NCBI GenBank assembly: GCA_029718625.1
Contig: CM056377.1
Span: 105,350,585-105,414,584 of the forward strand
Length of the DNA stretch: 64,000 nucleotides
From: Synaphobranchus kaupii
Lineage: Eukaryota > Chordata > Actinopteri > Anguilliformes > Synaphobranchidae
Direction: 5' to 3'
A program made the position numbers and the translations under genes. Below the pieces are notes generated by a model. The model was not told the origin of the DNA and did no database searches. It saw only the letters and a list, made by a program, of their open reading frames with translations. Numbering within the stretch: the stretch's first letter is position 1; every line of letters starts with the position of its first letter. Positions 36,601 through 46,731 of the stretch are shown piece by piece.

Positions 36601-37367
36601 CCACAAGGCCAGGCACTCCCACTGCTGAACTACAGGGAGATGTACAGCCACAGAGGTCAGGCACCCCCACTCCTCAACTACAGGAAGGTGTACAGCCACA
36701 GAGGTCAGGCACCCCCACTCCTCAAATACAGGAAGGTGTACAGCCACAGAGGTCACGCTCACCCACTCCACACTCCCAAGGACAAGCAGTGGCTTCAAGG
36801 TCCACTGAAACTGCCCCACACCGCAACAGACGAGGTGAGGCCAGAAGATCATCCACAGTGCCAAGCCCAACACAACAGCTCATTGACATTATCTCGACTG
36901 AAAAAACACCAACTCCACCTCATGTACCCACGGACAATGAAGAGATGTACTTCTTCGCCCAAAGTCTAGTCCCAATATTAAACCGACTTCCCCTTAGGCA
37001 CCAGGTCCGAGCAAGAAGTCACATCTATACATATCTAGCAGAGATGGACCTAGAAGTGTCTGAACAGCAACACCAACCCACCTCTGTCCCAAGGCCAAAC
37101 CAGCAGCAACAGCATCTCTGTCATCCGATGCCCACCTACCACCATTCAGCACCTCCCCTGACACCCTCCTACCACCAGCAACAAGCTCCAGCACCACCTC
37201 CGACACCCTCCTACCACCAGCAACAGGCTCCAGCACCACCCATGCCACTCTCCTACCACCAGCTAGTTATTCATCCCCCAACATCCTACCAACAGGGAAG
37301 AACCCAAAGGGCTGGTCAAGAGGAGTTTGAGGACCCTGCTTCACCTACTTACCACGTCCTTGACTAG
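30603..37367 (+). CDS. MADF-BESS DNA-binding protein of Harbinger element (3 exons)
   Basis: Exons are 30,603-30,759, 36,162-36,315 and 36,476-37,367. They join in phase at GACC/GTAAGT...TTACAG/CGGAC and AGAAG/GTTAGT...TTGTAG/CTCAA. The protein is about 400 aa (ATG also possible at 30,627). Residues about 13-100 are a MADF (Myb/SANT-like) domain, with LIIEVEKRKELYD, RAWEAIAAVVGG and WKYIRDQF. The middle is rich in Ser, Thr and Pro, with three QRSGTPTPQ-type repeats. Near 36,945-37,050 MYFFAQSLVPILNRLP then RARSHIY resembles a BESS protein-interaction motif. The C-terminus has SYHQQQAPAPP repeats. Harbinger partners of this class carry the transposase to the nucleus and bind DNA; that role is inferred here. 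AATAAA follows at 37,478. Intron 1 is swollen by a 3.2-kb insertion. No stop or frameshift is seen. Confidence 0.85.
31237..33439 (+). mobile_element. Solo LTR, 2,203 bp, inside the foldback MITE
   Basis: It starts TGTCATGGTTTTTAACCC and ends CACGCCCCATTACA. ATCAA flanks it on both sides (31,232-31,236 and 33,440-33,444). The related MITE at 63,660 shows the uninterrupted site (GTGACCCAACAATATCAAAAG), which proves the insertion borders. Inside are tandem repeats of 274 bp built on a TCTCCGTATATGGAG phrase and a GTTCGGAACTGTAGTTCTG phrase. No retroelement coding region remains. Orientation is the same as the host MADF gene. Confidence 0.9.
31590..33165 (+). repeat. Tandem repeats within the solo LTR (274-bp core unit)
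   Basis: 31,858-32,131 and 32,132-32,405 are nearly identical 274-bp units. More divergent pieces of the same unit occur at 31,590-31,690, 32,690-32,860 and 33,057-33,165, each with GTGCTTTTCTCCGT, GTTCGGA and CTTCGGTACATGTCTT-like phrases. Confidence 0.9.
34279..34311. repeat. (AAT)n microsatellite
   Basis: About 10 AAT units just before the second copy of the 210-bp direct repeat. Confidence 0.9.
34314..34515 (+). repeat. About 210-bp direct repeat, copy 2
   Basis: Direct copy of 29,993-30,208, now located just beyond the 3' end of the transposase gene. It ends at CCAGTTATT, where the left copy continues into the inverted-repeat arm. Confidence 0.88.
34811..34816 (-). terminator. Candidate poly(A) signal of transposase
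   Basis: TTTATT on the plus strand gives AATAAA on the minus strand, about 160 bp past the stop codon at 34,973. Confidence 0.55.
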
Positions 37368-37868
37368 AAGTTCCGTTTTACATTTGACCACCAATTTGGT
37401 TAAAAGAATGCCTAAGTTCAGTTTTTAGTTATTACATTTAACTTTTAGTTTTGAAGTCTTTAAAATTTTTATTTCTTAATAAATATTTGATTTTACTATT
37501 TAAAAACCTCTTAAAAATAAGTAGAAATTGGTTTTAAAAATGGTGCTATATAATATGTTCTTTACGTGTTTGTAAGATTATTAAATTTGTTACAGAAGTT
37601 TTGGCTGTGTTCTGTTCAGGTGTGTTACAATTGATAGGCTATATGTTTGTTGTTAATAAATAGCCATTTATTTCATATAGTCTCTCTCTCTCTCCCTCGG
37701 TGGGGCGGGGGGAGGTTGGGGGGGGAGGGGGGGTTAAATGCAAACAACTTACCTGAGAGTAACGGCAAGCCGTTGTTTCGGTTCGATGGCAGCCCGGTAA
37801 TTTGTCGTCATCTTGGTCAGATCGGGACCAACCAAGGCAAGGATCTGGTCCATCTGTTCAGCGGTCAT
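34973..37868 (-). CDS. PIF/Harbinger DDE transposase (2 exons), apparently intact
   Basis: Exon 1 is 37,868-37,753 and exon 2 is 35,849-34,973. Donor CTCAG/GTAAGT and acceptor TTTACACAG/GTTCC join in frame. The product is 330 aa, close to HARBI1-type proteins at about 350. The N-terminal part (MTAEQMDQIL... EPKQRLAVTLR) is followed by FLATGETFSSLAFSYRLG, a helix-turn-helix-like block. Catalytic residues are D110 in AIDGKH, D202 in VGDAAFPL and E239 in VVECAFG; the spacing of the last two resembles HARBI1. The C-terminus ends in a basic KHFFHVPW stretch. It cuts and pastes the element in the nucleus, normally together with the MADF/Myb-like partner also present here. The roughly 1.9-kb intron contains MADF exons 2 and 3 on the other strand. 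An LTR in sense orientation ends 43 bp before the start codon. Confidence 0.88.
35896..36110 (+). promoter_or_regulatory. LTR-like fragment with TATA-like box next to MADF exon 2
   Basis: A GTGACG hexamer is repeated four times from 35,899, then GC-rich sequence with GGCGGAGCC leads to CCTATTTAAGAAGAGCACTCC near 36,070-36,090. Such a layout is common at the U3/R boundary of fish LTRs. It lies about 50-90 bp before the MADF exon 2 acceptor and inside the transposase intron. Promoter activity is inference. Confidence 0.4.
37478..37483 (+). terminator. Poly(A) signal of MADF gene
   Basis: AATAAA 111 bp after the stop codon. Confidence 0.7.
37681..37735. repeat. (TC)n and G-rich simple sequence
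   Basis: TC repeats followed by G runs within the transposase intron. Confidence 0.85.
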
Positions 37869-37911
37869 TCTAAAATATTTTACGTGTATATATATTTTAA
37901 ATATATTTTAA

Positions 37912-39300
37912 ATCGTCAAACTCCATATAAGGATAAAAGGCACACAGGGACGACAGGACAGCTGCACCGGAATTATCGGCTAACTGACTAACACGAGTAT
38001 AGAGAATAAAAGCCCTGCCTCTTGGTAAAGAGGAATGTAACGAGAAGGCGAAGGAACAGAGATAACGTTCCGTGGCTAGTTTCATAAGCTCGCAGTCACA
38101 TGCATAAACAAAGGGGTAAACTCCCGATCTCCCAGGGGGGAGAAACATTTTACAGGAGAGCCGACGGAGCACCGCAGTCCCATAACTTCACTAGCAGAAT
38201 GACTAGCTTAAATAGAAAACACACGCCCTAGCCTCTCAGCAAAGGGAAATGCAACGAGGCGAGGGAACCAATAATTAAAGTTCCAAGGCTATAATGAGGC
38301 TCGCAGTCACACGCAAACATGTCCACAACATCGCCTAATCCTCTCCACAGGAAGACATGCACCGACAGACGAAACAGAACTACAGTTCCGAACAAAATCG
38401 TCAAACTCCATATACGGATAAAGACACAAGTCATGCAACGACAGACGAAACAGAACTACAGTTCCAAACAGAATCGTCAAACTCCATATAAGGATAAAGG
38501 TACAAGACATGCATCGACAGACGAAACAGAACTAAAGTTCCTAACAAAATCGTCAAACTCCATACACGGATAAAGGCACACAGGGGCGAGAGGACAGCTG
38601 CACCGGAATTATCGGCGATCTGACTAGCGCAAGCTCAAACACTAATACAAGCCCTGCCTCTCAGTATGAACAAATGAAACGTACCAAGGCTACTAACTGG
38701 CTCCCTGTAACACGGAAATGAGTAGAGGCTAAAACGCCAGGTCTCTCAGCAAGAAAACCAATCACAGGTGAAAAATGGAACAAAGAACAGCTACTCCACA
38801 CTTCTACAAGCTAAGCAACCTAGTAGAAGCAAAACGCCCGATCTCCCATGAGACGACATGCACCGAAGGGCGAACAGAACTACAGTTCCGAACAGAATCG
38901 CCCAAATCTCCATACACGGAGAAAAAGCACAAAAAAGGTGAAATAGAGCAGAGATTTACGGTCCCAAACTTCTACGAGATAAGTAACTACCAAGCCAGCA
39001 AGAAATAAGCCCTGCCTCAACAAAGATACGTTAAAATAGGCGAGTAGCCCAAATGGTACGAGTAACTCACAGCCAACAAAAACACCACAGTACAAAACAA
39101 TGAACAAACAATGAACAATTAATGTCAAAGCCCCGATAGAAGGAAATGGAAGGCTTAAATAGCTCTCAGTGACCACGCACAGGTGTAGACGCTAACAGAA
39201 GCTCAGCAGGGCGCAACAAGCATCTACTAAAAGGGCAGCGCCCTCACGTGGCCACTAAGGAAAACGACCACATAGGGAAACAGGGTTAAAAACCATGACA
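37912..39300 (-). mobile_element. Diverged LTR of the same family as 31,237-33,439, truncated
   Basis: Read on the minus strand from 39,300 it starts TGTCATGGTTTTTAACCC, identical to the start of the solo LTR. It contains the same CCGGTGCAGCTGTCC, AACGTTATCTCTGTTCC and GTTCGGAACTGTAGTTCTG phrases. It stops near 37,912 in a piece matching about 32,745 of the other copy, so the last ~700 bp are missing. A 76-bp unit is present three times at 38,371-38,590. No target duplication can be shown. Confidence 0.85.
38371..38600. repeat. 76-bp triplication inside the truncated LTR
   Basis: GAAACAGAAC starts at 38,371, 38,447 and 38,523. Each unit carries ATCGTCAAACTCCATA. The other LTR lacks this triplication. 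Confidence 0.9.
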
Positions 39301-39302
39301 AA

Positions 39303-39942
39303 AATAGAATGGTTTCAAGTTAGTACGGACTAGTAGGTGGAAATATCAGTTCAAACGAAGCCAACAAATAGAGATGCTCAAAAGACAATTTTACTTTATT
39401 GAAAGACCAGCTGAACCAAAAGGTGCGTAACGCAAGCGAGACTGCAGTATATAATAATCACATGCACAATATAACGAATCTCGTAATCATTTGCTTATTG
39501 CTTTATCATACATAACGCTATCACGCAATTTATTCAGCAGCATAACACCTACCTGGTTTCGTAATGAGTAGAAGTAGTAAAACTTTAACAAAAACATCCA
39601 TTTCATACGGTAAATATAACTGTACAGATTCCTCAAAAGATCAATGGTCGTATGCTTCGCAGAAGTCCAAACTTGCACAGCACCGATTCTTTCTTAAACT
39701 TTAAACGATCATCGAATTGGACAAAACATACACAGATACACATACGTGAGGCACACAGTAAACCACTCGGGCCAGGTTAGCTAGTGTAACATGAATCACG
39801 CGCGCAAATTATTGACCTCTTGTCCTCGAGCCCGCGCTTATGTTTTCTCCTGCGTTGAACATGAGACAATCGGTTACCATGACAGCTGTATCCGCTTCTG
39901 AACCACCTACTAGTCCGTACTAACTTGAAACCGTTCTATTTT
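39303..39942. mobile_element. Possible MITE with 40-bp inverted repeats
   Basis: The left end, AATAGAATGGTTTCAAGTTA then GTACGGACTAGTAGGTGG, is inverted at 39,902-39,942 with one difference visible. The left end abuts the LTR start at 39,300. The interior has no coding capacity but a minus-strand CAATAAAGT signal near 39,394. The class is not recognised. Confidence 0.55.
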
Positions 39943-39985
39943 GTATCGGTATTATCTACCCGTCTCAAATCTTTTTATATTGAGA

Positions 39986-40110
39986 GTTAGACCGCTTCAG
40001 AAGCGGATACGGCTCTAACACCTGGAACCCACCAGACGCTCCAAGCGCACAGACGCTTATTGCGCGCGCAGATTTGAGCAGAACTGAACCCACCAGACGC
40101 GCAAAGGCAC
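39986..40110. repeat. GC-rich Harbinger-type terminal sequence, right
   Basis: GTTAGACCGCTTCAGAAGCG then GATACGGCTCTAA, the inverse of the left island border, followed by two direct GAACCCACCAGACGC phrases. Confidence 0.55.
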
Positions 40111-40563
40111 AAACGCTTTTATCGCTTTTCCGGAGCGCATTCCGTGAACGACAAAGACGCGCTATACAAACAAACAGTCTACATTCCGGATTTGTGAGCT
40201 TCGCTTAATAATGGATAAGTAAATACTGCTATTACATATGTCTTACTGCTTGACAGGTTAATTAAAATGAAAACTTGCTATACTGTCAATATATTAGTAC
40301 ATTGGAAAATAGCTACACATGAATCAGACTAGTCATCACTGGCTGGCAGCAAATGGCCTACTTTTGATTTTTACTTCGTAGCCTATAGCTAATGTAATTA
40401 TGTCATTATGAGGAAATCAGTTGAGTGATTACCTTATCTCGCAATATTAATATAGTACTTTTTTTGTTTGTTTCAGTACGAGTTGTAAACTGAGGAAGGC
40501 AATTATGGTTTACCTCTTGCTCTGAATGCTCCTGAGGAGGAGAAGAATGTGGGTACACCCATG

Positions 40564-40905
40564 AATTGCTTTGATCACACTTTTGATTATATTAAAACAA
40601 ATATCTAAACTATATAGAATGTCGTTTTTTAAAGCTAAATGTAGCAAACAAGACAATGCCTCATTTATAAAGTTCACTTTATATAATTTATTTATTTGGG
40701 ACAGTAATCAACATGTTCCAAATATTTAATTATGGCAGAATTAGCAGCTATTTTGATTCTGTAGTACCTTAAATCAATACAGTGATATCAGCATAATAAA
40801 AACAAAAGTAAGCATAATCTTAATTCATTGAACAAATATATATAAATTTGTATACTATAATAAAGAAAAAGCATTATAAAAACGGGACTGGTTATATGAA
40901 CCAAA
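40564..40905 (-). repeat. About 330-bp inverted repeat, right arm
   Basis: Complement of 30,190-30,516. Similarity stops abruptly at 40,564 (TTGCTTTGATCACACTTTTG) and near 40,905 (ACTGGTTATATGAACC). Confidence 0.88.
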
Positions 40906-41890
40906 ATGCCCGACCCAAAATGCCCAGTCACAGTAGCCTACAGCTCTCCAGATCGCTCGAGAAAGCATGTACATTAATCTTCTGATTCTCTTGCACCCAG
41001 AGAAAGCACACTTGCGACCCATTGGTCATTGGTTGTAAGTTGAAACTACTGGAATTGAAAAAACAAACTTACAATTGTTAATATAACTAGCATAATTGGA
41101 AAAAAGTGAATACATTGAAAGAGACTAACTATAGGCTACAACAATAGGCCATTGATTGTCAAATGGATATGGCCATTGGCCACGCCTTCTCAGGAATGTA
41201 TTTATATTGGGGGCAGTAACAAAGTGTGAAACTGATTACATAGAAGCGTACCAAAAGCCCATTTTTCATTTTCAACCCTGGAAGGAAAAGAATAGACGAT
41301 GTAACGGCTAACATACTGAAATTCAACATTTTGCCCAAAATTGTAGATATAATGCATACTATTTTTCTCTTCCATCTGAGGCAATGCCTAGATATTAGTT
41401 AACATCTCAAAAAATGTGTTTTAATGTTTCCTACACCTTTAAATACACATATATATTGAACTTTCAACTGCCAGGGTACATGGTGCTTGTGAGAGAACGG
41501 TGAAGGGTTGGAATACGGTGGCTGATGCAGTTAAAGCTCTACTGAATGGGGCTCACTAGTAGCTGTTTAATTATGTCATTACTGTTGATATGAATTTATG
41601 AATGAGTACCACTGCGGGTGGGGGGGGGGGGGGGGGGGCATATCATTGTATAACTATTTTGTATGTTTATTTGTACTCTAATGTGTACTTTATATGAATA
41701 TTAGAGTATGTTTTGTGTAGACAAAGAAAAATAAATCTTAAAATCTGGATAAATCCACTGGACAATAAAGATGGGAAAACCATTATAGTTTCAGCATTTA
41801 ATCATATAGTTCCAGCATTTTGTAGTTACAGCATCTGTAGTTCTTGGACCCCCAATAAAATTTAAGTGAAAACTGAACACACAGCTGACA
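40906..41890. other. No gene recognised; poly(G) tract at 41,620-41,638
   Basis: AT-rich DNA. The 19-bp G run may be a sequencing or assembly risk. No exon or element end identified. Confidence 0.45.
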
Positions 41891-42172
41891 TGTTTTATAT
41901 TTTTTCAAATAATTTGTATACAAGGTCCCTGTATAAACATGCAAACCCTCTGGAAATGTAACATTGTTGTACAAGCTGCTTTGGAGTTACTTGAAGTGTA
42001 TTTTCGTGCTTTATACTACAAACCCCAAAATACCCCGCTTGCCATTGTAAAGCCGGGTGGTCATCAGAAAATTCAGAAAAGTATCCTTCATTGCAGCAAA
42101 AACTGTATGGGCAAAAAACATACACTAAAACTGAAATAATATTTTTAAAATCCAATAAAGTTAACTGTCCCT
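41891..42172 (-). mobile_element. Half of a TTAA-type MITE (tentative)
   Basis: The right end reads GTTAACTGTCCCT then TTAA (42,173-42,176). Its complement, TTAAAGGGACAGTTAAC, matches the tip style of TTAA-flanked fish MITEs. The body contains the phrases TGTATGGGCAAAAAACATAC and GGTGGTCATCAGAAAATTC. No left end found. Confidence 0.4.
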
Positions 42173-42176
42173 TTAA

Positions 42177-42851
42177 GGGGTAACTTTGGAACACAGCCTA
42201 CAAAACTAGACTTTGGCAGTAAAATTGCCCAAAATCCTTTGCAATCCATAATTTACTGTTGGACGTTAATTTATTATCCAGGGGAAAATCTGTGAAAATG
42301 GATAAAGCCATTTCAAGAGAAGCACTATAAGTAGGTAAGTAACAGATACATGATCTATTGATTTTTTCCATTAATTTCCAACATCAACAGATATACCAAC
42401 ACCATCTCTGCAGTAAATATGTGGGAGGTGAAAGAAAAAACTGAATTTGGGCCAAGTATTCATATGGATTTACTGTAAAGATGAATTCCTTTGAATCTGT
42501 TTTTCAGTGAGTGCTTCTACTGAAAATGACAGCTACAGTAGGCTATAATAATAATGTTTGTCAATCGTACTCACACACACCTCCTTGTGGTGAAAATGTG
42601 TAAAAGTCTTGAGAAAGGTAGATACGCTCCAGCATGCCATGCTTTCTGAACCATGGCACAGCAGTTGTTTTTTTCTGCAACATGCATTTGCATTTTCTAA
42701 AACGCTTTATATATTAATCGTACTACGGGGAAAAGACGCAAATAATGAAAAGTTGAAATGGGCAAGAAATGTGGTAAAATTTGTCAACCATGACCAGGAG
42801 GTTTGCTTTCAAAGTTTCAGAAGATGGTTGTTTGTAGTGAATGTCCTCCTC
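42177..42851. other. No feature recognised
   Basis: AT-rich DNA up to the CTA microsatellite. Confidence 0.4.
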
Positions 42852-42880
42852 CTACTACTACTACTACTACTACTACTACT
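42852..42880. repeat. (CTA)n microsatellite
   Basis: About 10 CTA units directly against the left end of the following inverted-repeat element. Confidence 0.95.
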
Positions 42881-43337
42881 AAGGTGACATGGGAGAAAAA
42901 AAAACTTTTCTGGTAAAAAAAAAATTTTTTCTCATTTTGCAGCCCCTGAGGTGACATGGGGAGAATTTTTCTCCATTCAGGATCCCTTCTTTGGGAAGAA
43001 AGGGGGTTGTCGATAGCAAAGGGGGCGTGCAAAACGCCATTTTCTATTGGTCGGTAATTCTGTTAGTCAAACACATTATCCAATAATTCTATGCTTTACA
43101 TAGAAATGTGTTTATTTACCTTGTAAATCACTCTGTTACGTTATATGATGTTGAGCTTATTTATTTATTATGCACGTAGAATTTGTTTTATGGCATGTTC
43201 ATGGTATTAGACTATGGTTAGTACTGAACTGTACATTATAGTACTTAACTGTACATTAACATTTCTTGTATGGTGTGCACTTTTGAATCTTAAATCATGT
43301 ATGTATGACATGTATGTATTTTTAAATGTAATTTCAG

Positions 43338-43558
43338 GCTGTGTCAATGGGGAATGTTATTCAGAAGAATTCAGAAATGAATACCGCACTGAGTACCAGG
43401 TCTCAGAATATTTGGAATGTGGCACATCCTATAAAGACATTCCTAAAGGGTTCTATGGCAACAGGAAGAAGGGAGTGTTCTATGCTTTTTATTCAACTAT
43501 GGACTTTCAGGGCTTCTGTTCCAATTACTGTTTTTATGAAAGTGGCTGTCATTTCTGA
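43338..43558 (+). other. Unassigned open frame after a splice-like acceptor
   Basis: An AATTTCAG acceptor-like site is followed by a frame starting GCVNGECYSEEF with several cysteines (CGTSYKD, CSNYCFYESGC) and a stop at 43,558. It may be the last exon of a gene carried by the inverted-repeat element. I recognise no family, and a chance frame is possible. Confidence 0.3.
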
Positions 43559-44307
43559 GTTGCTTTCTTACAAAACTCATGGTAGCAGTATTACCCTCCC
43601 AGTATGGGAAGAGGTTTAAGGTTTGTTTTGTTATTTGTTTTACCTTTTTTTGGACAAATTTATGTTCAAGTTCATATTTTCATTAAAATGCGCAAGTGAA
43701 TCTTCCTTGTGTTTTTTACCCCTCAAGATTGACGCTGAAACAAGAGCAGTGATTGCCTGATTACTGTACTTGATTTGTACGGTTAGGCTGCATCTTGTTT
43801 TTCATGTGTAAGCTTACTGACACCCTGATGTTTCATAGAAAAAAGAAAATATTGCAATATTATTTTATTGACACAGCTTAATTCCATTTACTCCTCATGC
43901 CACATGATCCACTTGTTCAACATGGCAACCACACACTGGGGTATTTTGGAATACTAGGAAAGGATAGAAGGAGGTGGATAGATAGAGACAACGGGTCAAT
44001 CACAGTAATTTTATCATGATGCCAAAACGATAAGATGTGTAAGGTACGCCCCTATCGACGAGACAGCCTTGGGCCCTGGAACAAGAAACCTGTTGGATCC
44101 TCAACAGTGTCATTATGGCCAGTGGACTCACACAACACATGTAACATTTGCTGTAACTACACTAGGGTAAATACAAATGAATATGGTCAGACTGCTAGAA
44201 GGTTATGAAATCATGAAATTAATGAAGTACATATTTAAATGGATTAAGTCATGAGGACCTGGGTTTTCATATTAATAAATGAATGAATGGTTTATTTTTA
44301 CATCCTG

Positions 44308-45624
44308 CAGACCTGCCAACCTTGGGAAAATATTTTGAGTACCACAATAGTGTAACGCTCACGCGCTTTCACACCACTTCGCCTTGCACACGGTCACACC
44401 TAATATTTAATTATATGATGTGTGCTTAAACTGATAATCATAAGTGAATTGCATCCAATTATTACATTAAAATGGAAATCATGTACAGTATCAGTCAAAG
44501 GTTTGAGTACACCTGCATAAAACCATTTTTACCAGTTTTATTTTGTATATTGTAACATGTTTTCATTGTCAAGTATTTACAGAAACTTGGGTTGCGATGT
44601 AAAACATTGTCAATTATGAATAAAACCAAGTTTCTGGGCATGATTTCCATTTTTATTTAATAATTAAATAATTGAATGCAATTCACTTATGATTATCAGC
44701 TTATATAAGCACACATATCATATAATGAAAAAAATGGTATTCAATTGACAAACTATCTAGGAATGTATGTAGGTTTTAGCTAAATCATTAACTGAAGCTC
44801 CTCGGGAGCTGATGTCAACATCATAATTGCAAAATGTGCAAAATGCATGGTGAGGCATTTTTGAGGGGCGGAGACATGGCCATTGCTCCTGATATTTAGC
44901 GAGGAACTTCTGGGGTGCAGGCACTCAATTCTTTTTAGTAACGTTAGGTCTGCTGCTCTCTCTCCGTGTCAGTATCCTCGTTGTCATCAGACATCATGAT
45001 GACTAGTATCTACCTGCAAGCCTTGTCGGGTGACTGGCTGCAATAATAGGAATTATTTGCTACGTTAGTATCAGTTTATCACACCATAGCCTTAAGTCTC
45101 GTAACGTGGCTAATCATGTCGTATGCGAGCTATGACTAACTAGCGAAAAACAAAGTTACCGAACATGTTTAGCAATGTTTCATATGATGATAACTTTACG
45201 GTCACATTTCAAATATTTTTGTGCTTGACGCCTTGGTTGATGATAAAGTAATGTTACCGCATCAGTGGATGTTTGTGAGTGAGAAGATTTGGGTCGGGGA
45301 GGGGCTAGTCTCGTCCCCAGCCTGTATGCGATAACTCAGCCGAACTCGCTCGAGTCGGGTTTCCGACAAATTCCGAGACTAGGGAGGGGCTAACGTTACA
45401 GAAGCACAAGAGGAGGGATGTAATTTAAATACCGAATACATATACGGTATTGTTTTGTGTTGATTGATTGTTTTCTGTAATCAAATTATTATTATATATA
45501 TATATATATAATTATTATTATTTTTTTTTAAATTTGCGTAGTTTCAGCTGGCATTTCGTACCTGCGTATTTTGACCAAGAATTGCGTGGTTGGTACACAA
45601 AATGTGTGCAGGTTGGCAGGTCTG
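44308..45624. mobile_element. hAT-like non-autonomous element
   Basis: The tips CAGACCTGCCAACCT and the complement of the right tip, CAGACCTGCCAACCTGC, match. CATCCTG directly precedes and follows the element (44,301-44,307 and 45,625-45,631), 7 of the expected 8 bp. No transposase. Inside, 44,420-44,483 and 44,638-44,712 are inverted copies around a Tc1-type tip (CAGTATCAGTCAAAGG at 44,487) resembling that at 14,647. Confidence 0.82.
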
Positions 45625-46188
45625 CATCCTGCCATGAATAGATGGGCCATCCCGTGTAGGCCTATACTTTTTTTTTTAAAAATTTGTAATTCATACAACT
45701 AGTAGATTACATGTAGTAGACACAGGTGTGAGGCTGTGAACAATAGGTGCAGCCTTCAATGCACACTTTATTTTGAGCTTCCTATTATTTGATTAATACT
45801 TAGGTTTCAAACCTCAATTAGATTTTATCACTGTCATAAAACCAAGGAAATCATAATAAATGTAACATGAAAGTCCGTAACATCATGAAAGTAGAGTCAT
45901 GGCTCTACCTGGTAAGAAAGCATCCATGTTTGCAATGTAATGCTGAATTTTCCAAAATGTAGTAATGTAGTACTATACTGGTAATATGAATGAGATTATT
46001 AAAAGGTCAGATTATATTATTGGTCATGGTCATTATTATTGGTCATGTTCTATATGGGACCTTAACTATGTTGTGATATGAATGGGTTATAAAATCAAAA
46101 GCAATCGCTATTGAAAGAAAATACGCTGTAGGCTACAATTACTCAAAAGATAACGAGGTTGATTGGTACGCATCATCATTTGATGCTA

Positions 46189-46731
46189 CACTGCCTGGCC
46201 AAAAAAAAAGTCGCCGTTGCACCCGTCATGCATAGTGCCCACTGTACAAGCCTCTGGAGGCAGTGTTATGATCTGGGGTTGCTTCAATTGGTCAGGTCTA
46301 GGCTCAGTAACGTTATGCAGCAATAAAATTAAGTCAGCTGAGTACCTGAATGTACTGAATGACCAGGTTATCCCATCAATGGGCATATTCCAGGACGAGA
46401 ATGCCAAGATTCATCGGGCTCAAATTGTGAAAGAATGGTTCAGGGAGCATGAGGAATCATTTTCACACATGAATTGGCCACCAGAGTCCTGATCTTAACC
46501 CCATTGAAAGTCTTTGGGATGTGCTGGAGAAGACTTTACCGAGTGGTTCGACTCTCCCGTCGTCAATACAAGATCTCGGGCAAAAATGTATGCAATTCTG
46601 GACGGAAATAAATGTTGTGACGTTGCATAAGGTTGTCGAAACAATGCCACGACGAATGCGTGCCGTAATCGAAGCTAAAGGCGGTCCAATGAAATATTAG
46701 AGTGTGCGACTTTTTTTTTGGCCAGGCAGTG
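46189..46731 (+). mobile_element. Internally deleted Tc1-like transposon
   Basis: The tip CACTGCCTGGCC followed by an A run and GTCGC occurs at both ends in inverse, flanked by TA (46,187-46,188 and 46,732-46,733). At 543 bp the copy retains only the C-terminal transposase half. Confidence 0.92.
46217..46700 (+). pseudogene. Tc1-like transposase C-terminal fragment, frameshifted
   Basis: From 46,227 the frame reads [19 protein letters not shown], the conserved block of Tc1 transposases, then [18 protein letters not shown] where the second catalytic aspartate region (normally DND) is altered. Near 46,478 a frameshift interrupts the otherwise recognisable [13 protein letters not shown] block that carries the catalytic glutamate (46,488-46,525 in the shifted frame). 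The N-terminal DNA-binding half and the first aspartate are deleted. Dead, but its ends look good enough to be mobilised in trans, which is inference. Confidence 0.82.

Larger units (their letters stand above)
29755..40905. mobile_element. PIF/Harbinger island with two genes and nested insertions
   Basis: The composite region contains a Harbinger DDE transposase gene (minus) and a MADF-BESS gene (plus), the usual gene pair of this superfamily. It starts with GC-rich sequence (29,755-29,960) carrying CCGCTTCTGAAGCG and GAACCCACCAGACGC. Related sequence recurs at 39,886-40,110. Inverted copies of 30,190-30,516 lie at 40,564-40,905. I could not fix the true terminal repeats or a 3-bp target duplication, so the limits are approximate, and more than one related element may be merged here. 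Confidence 0.6.
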
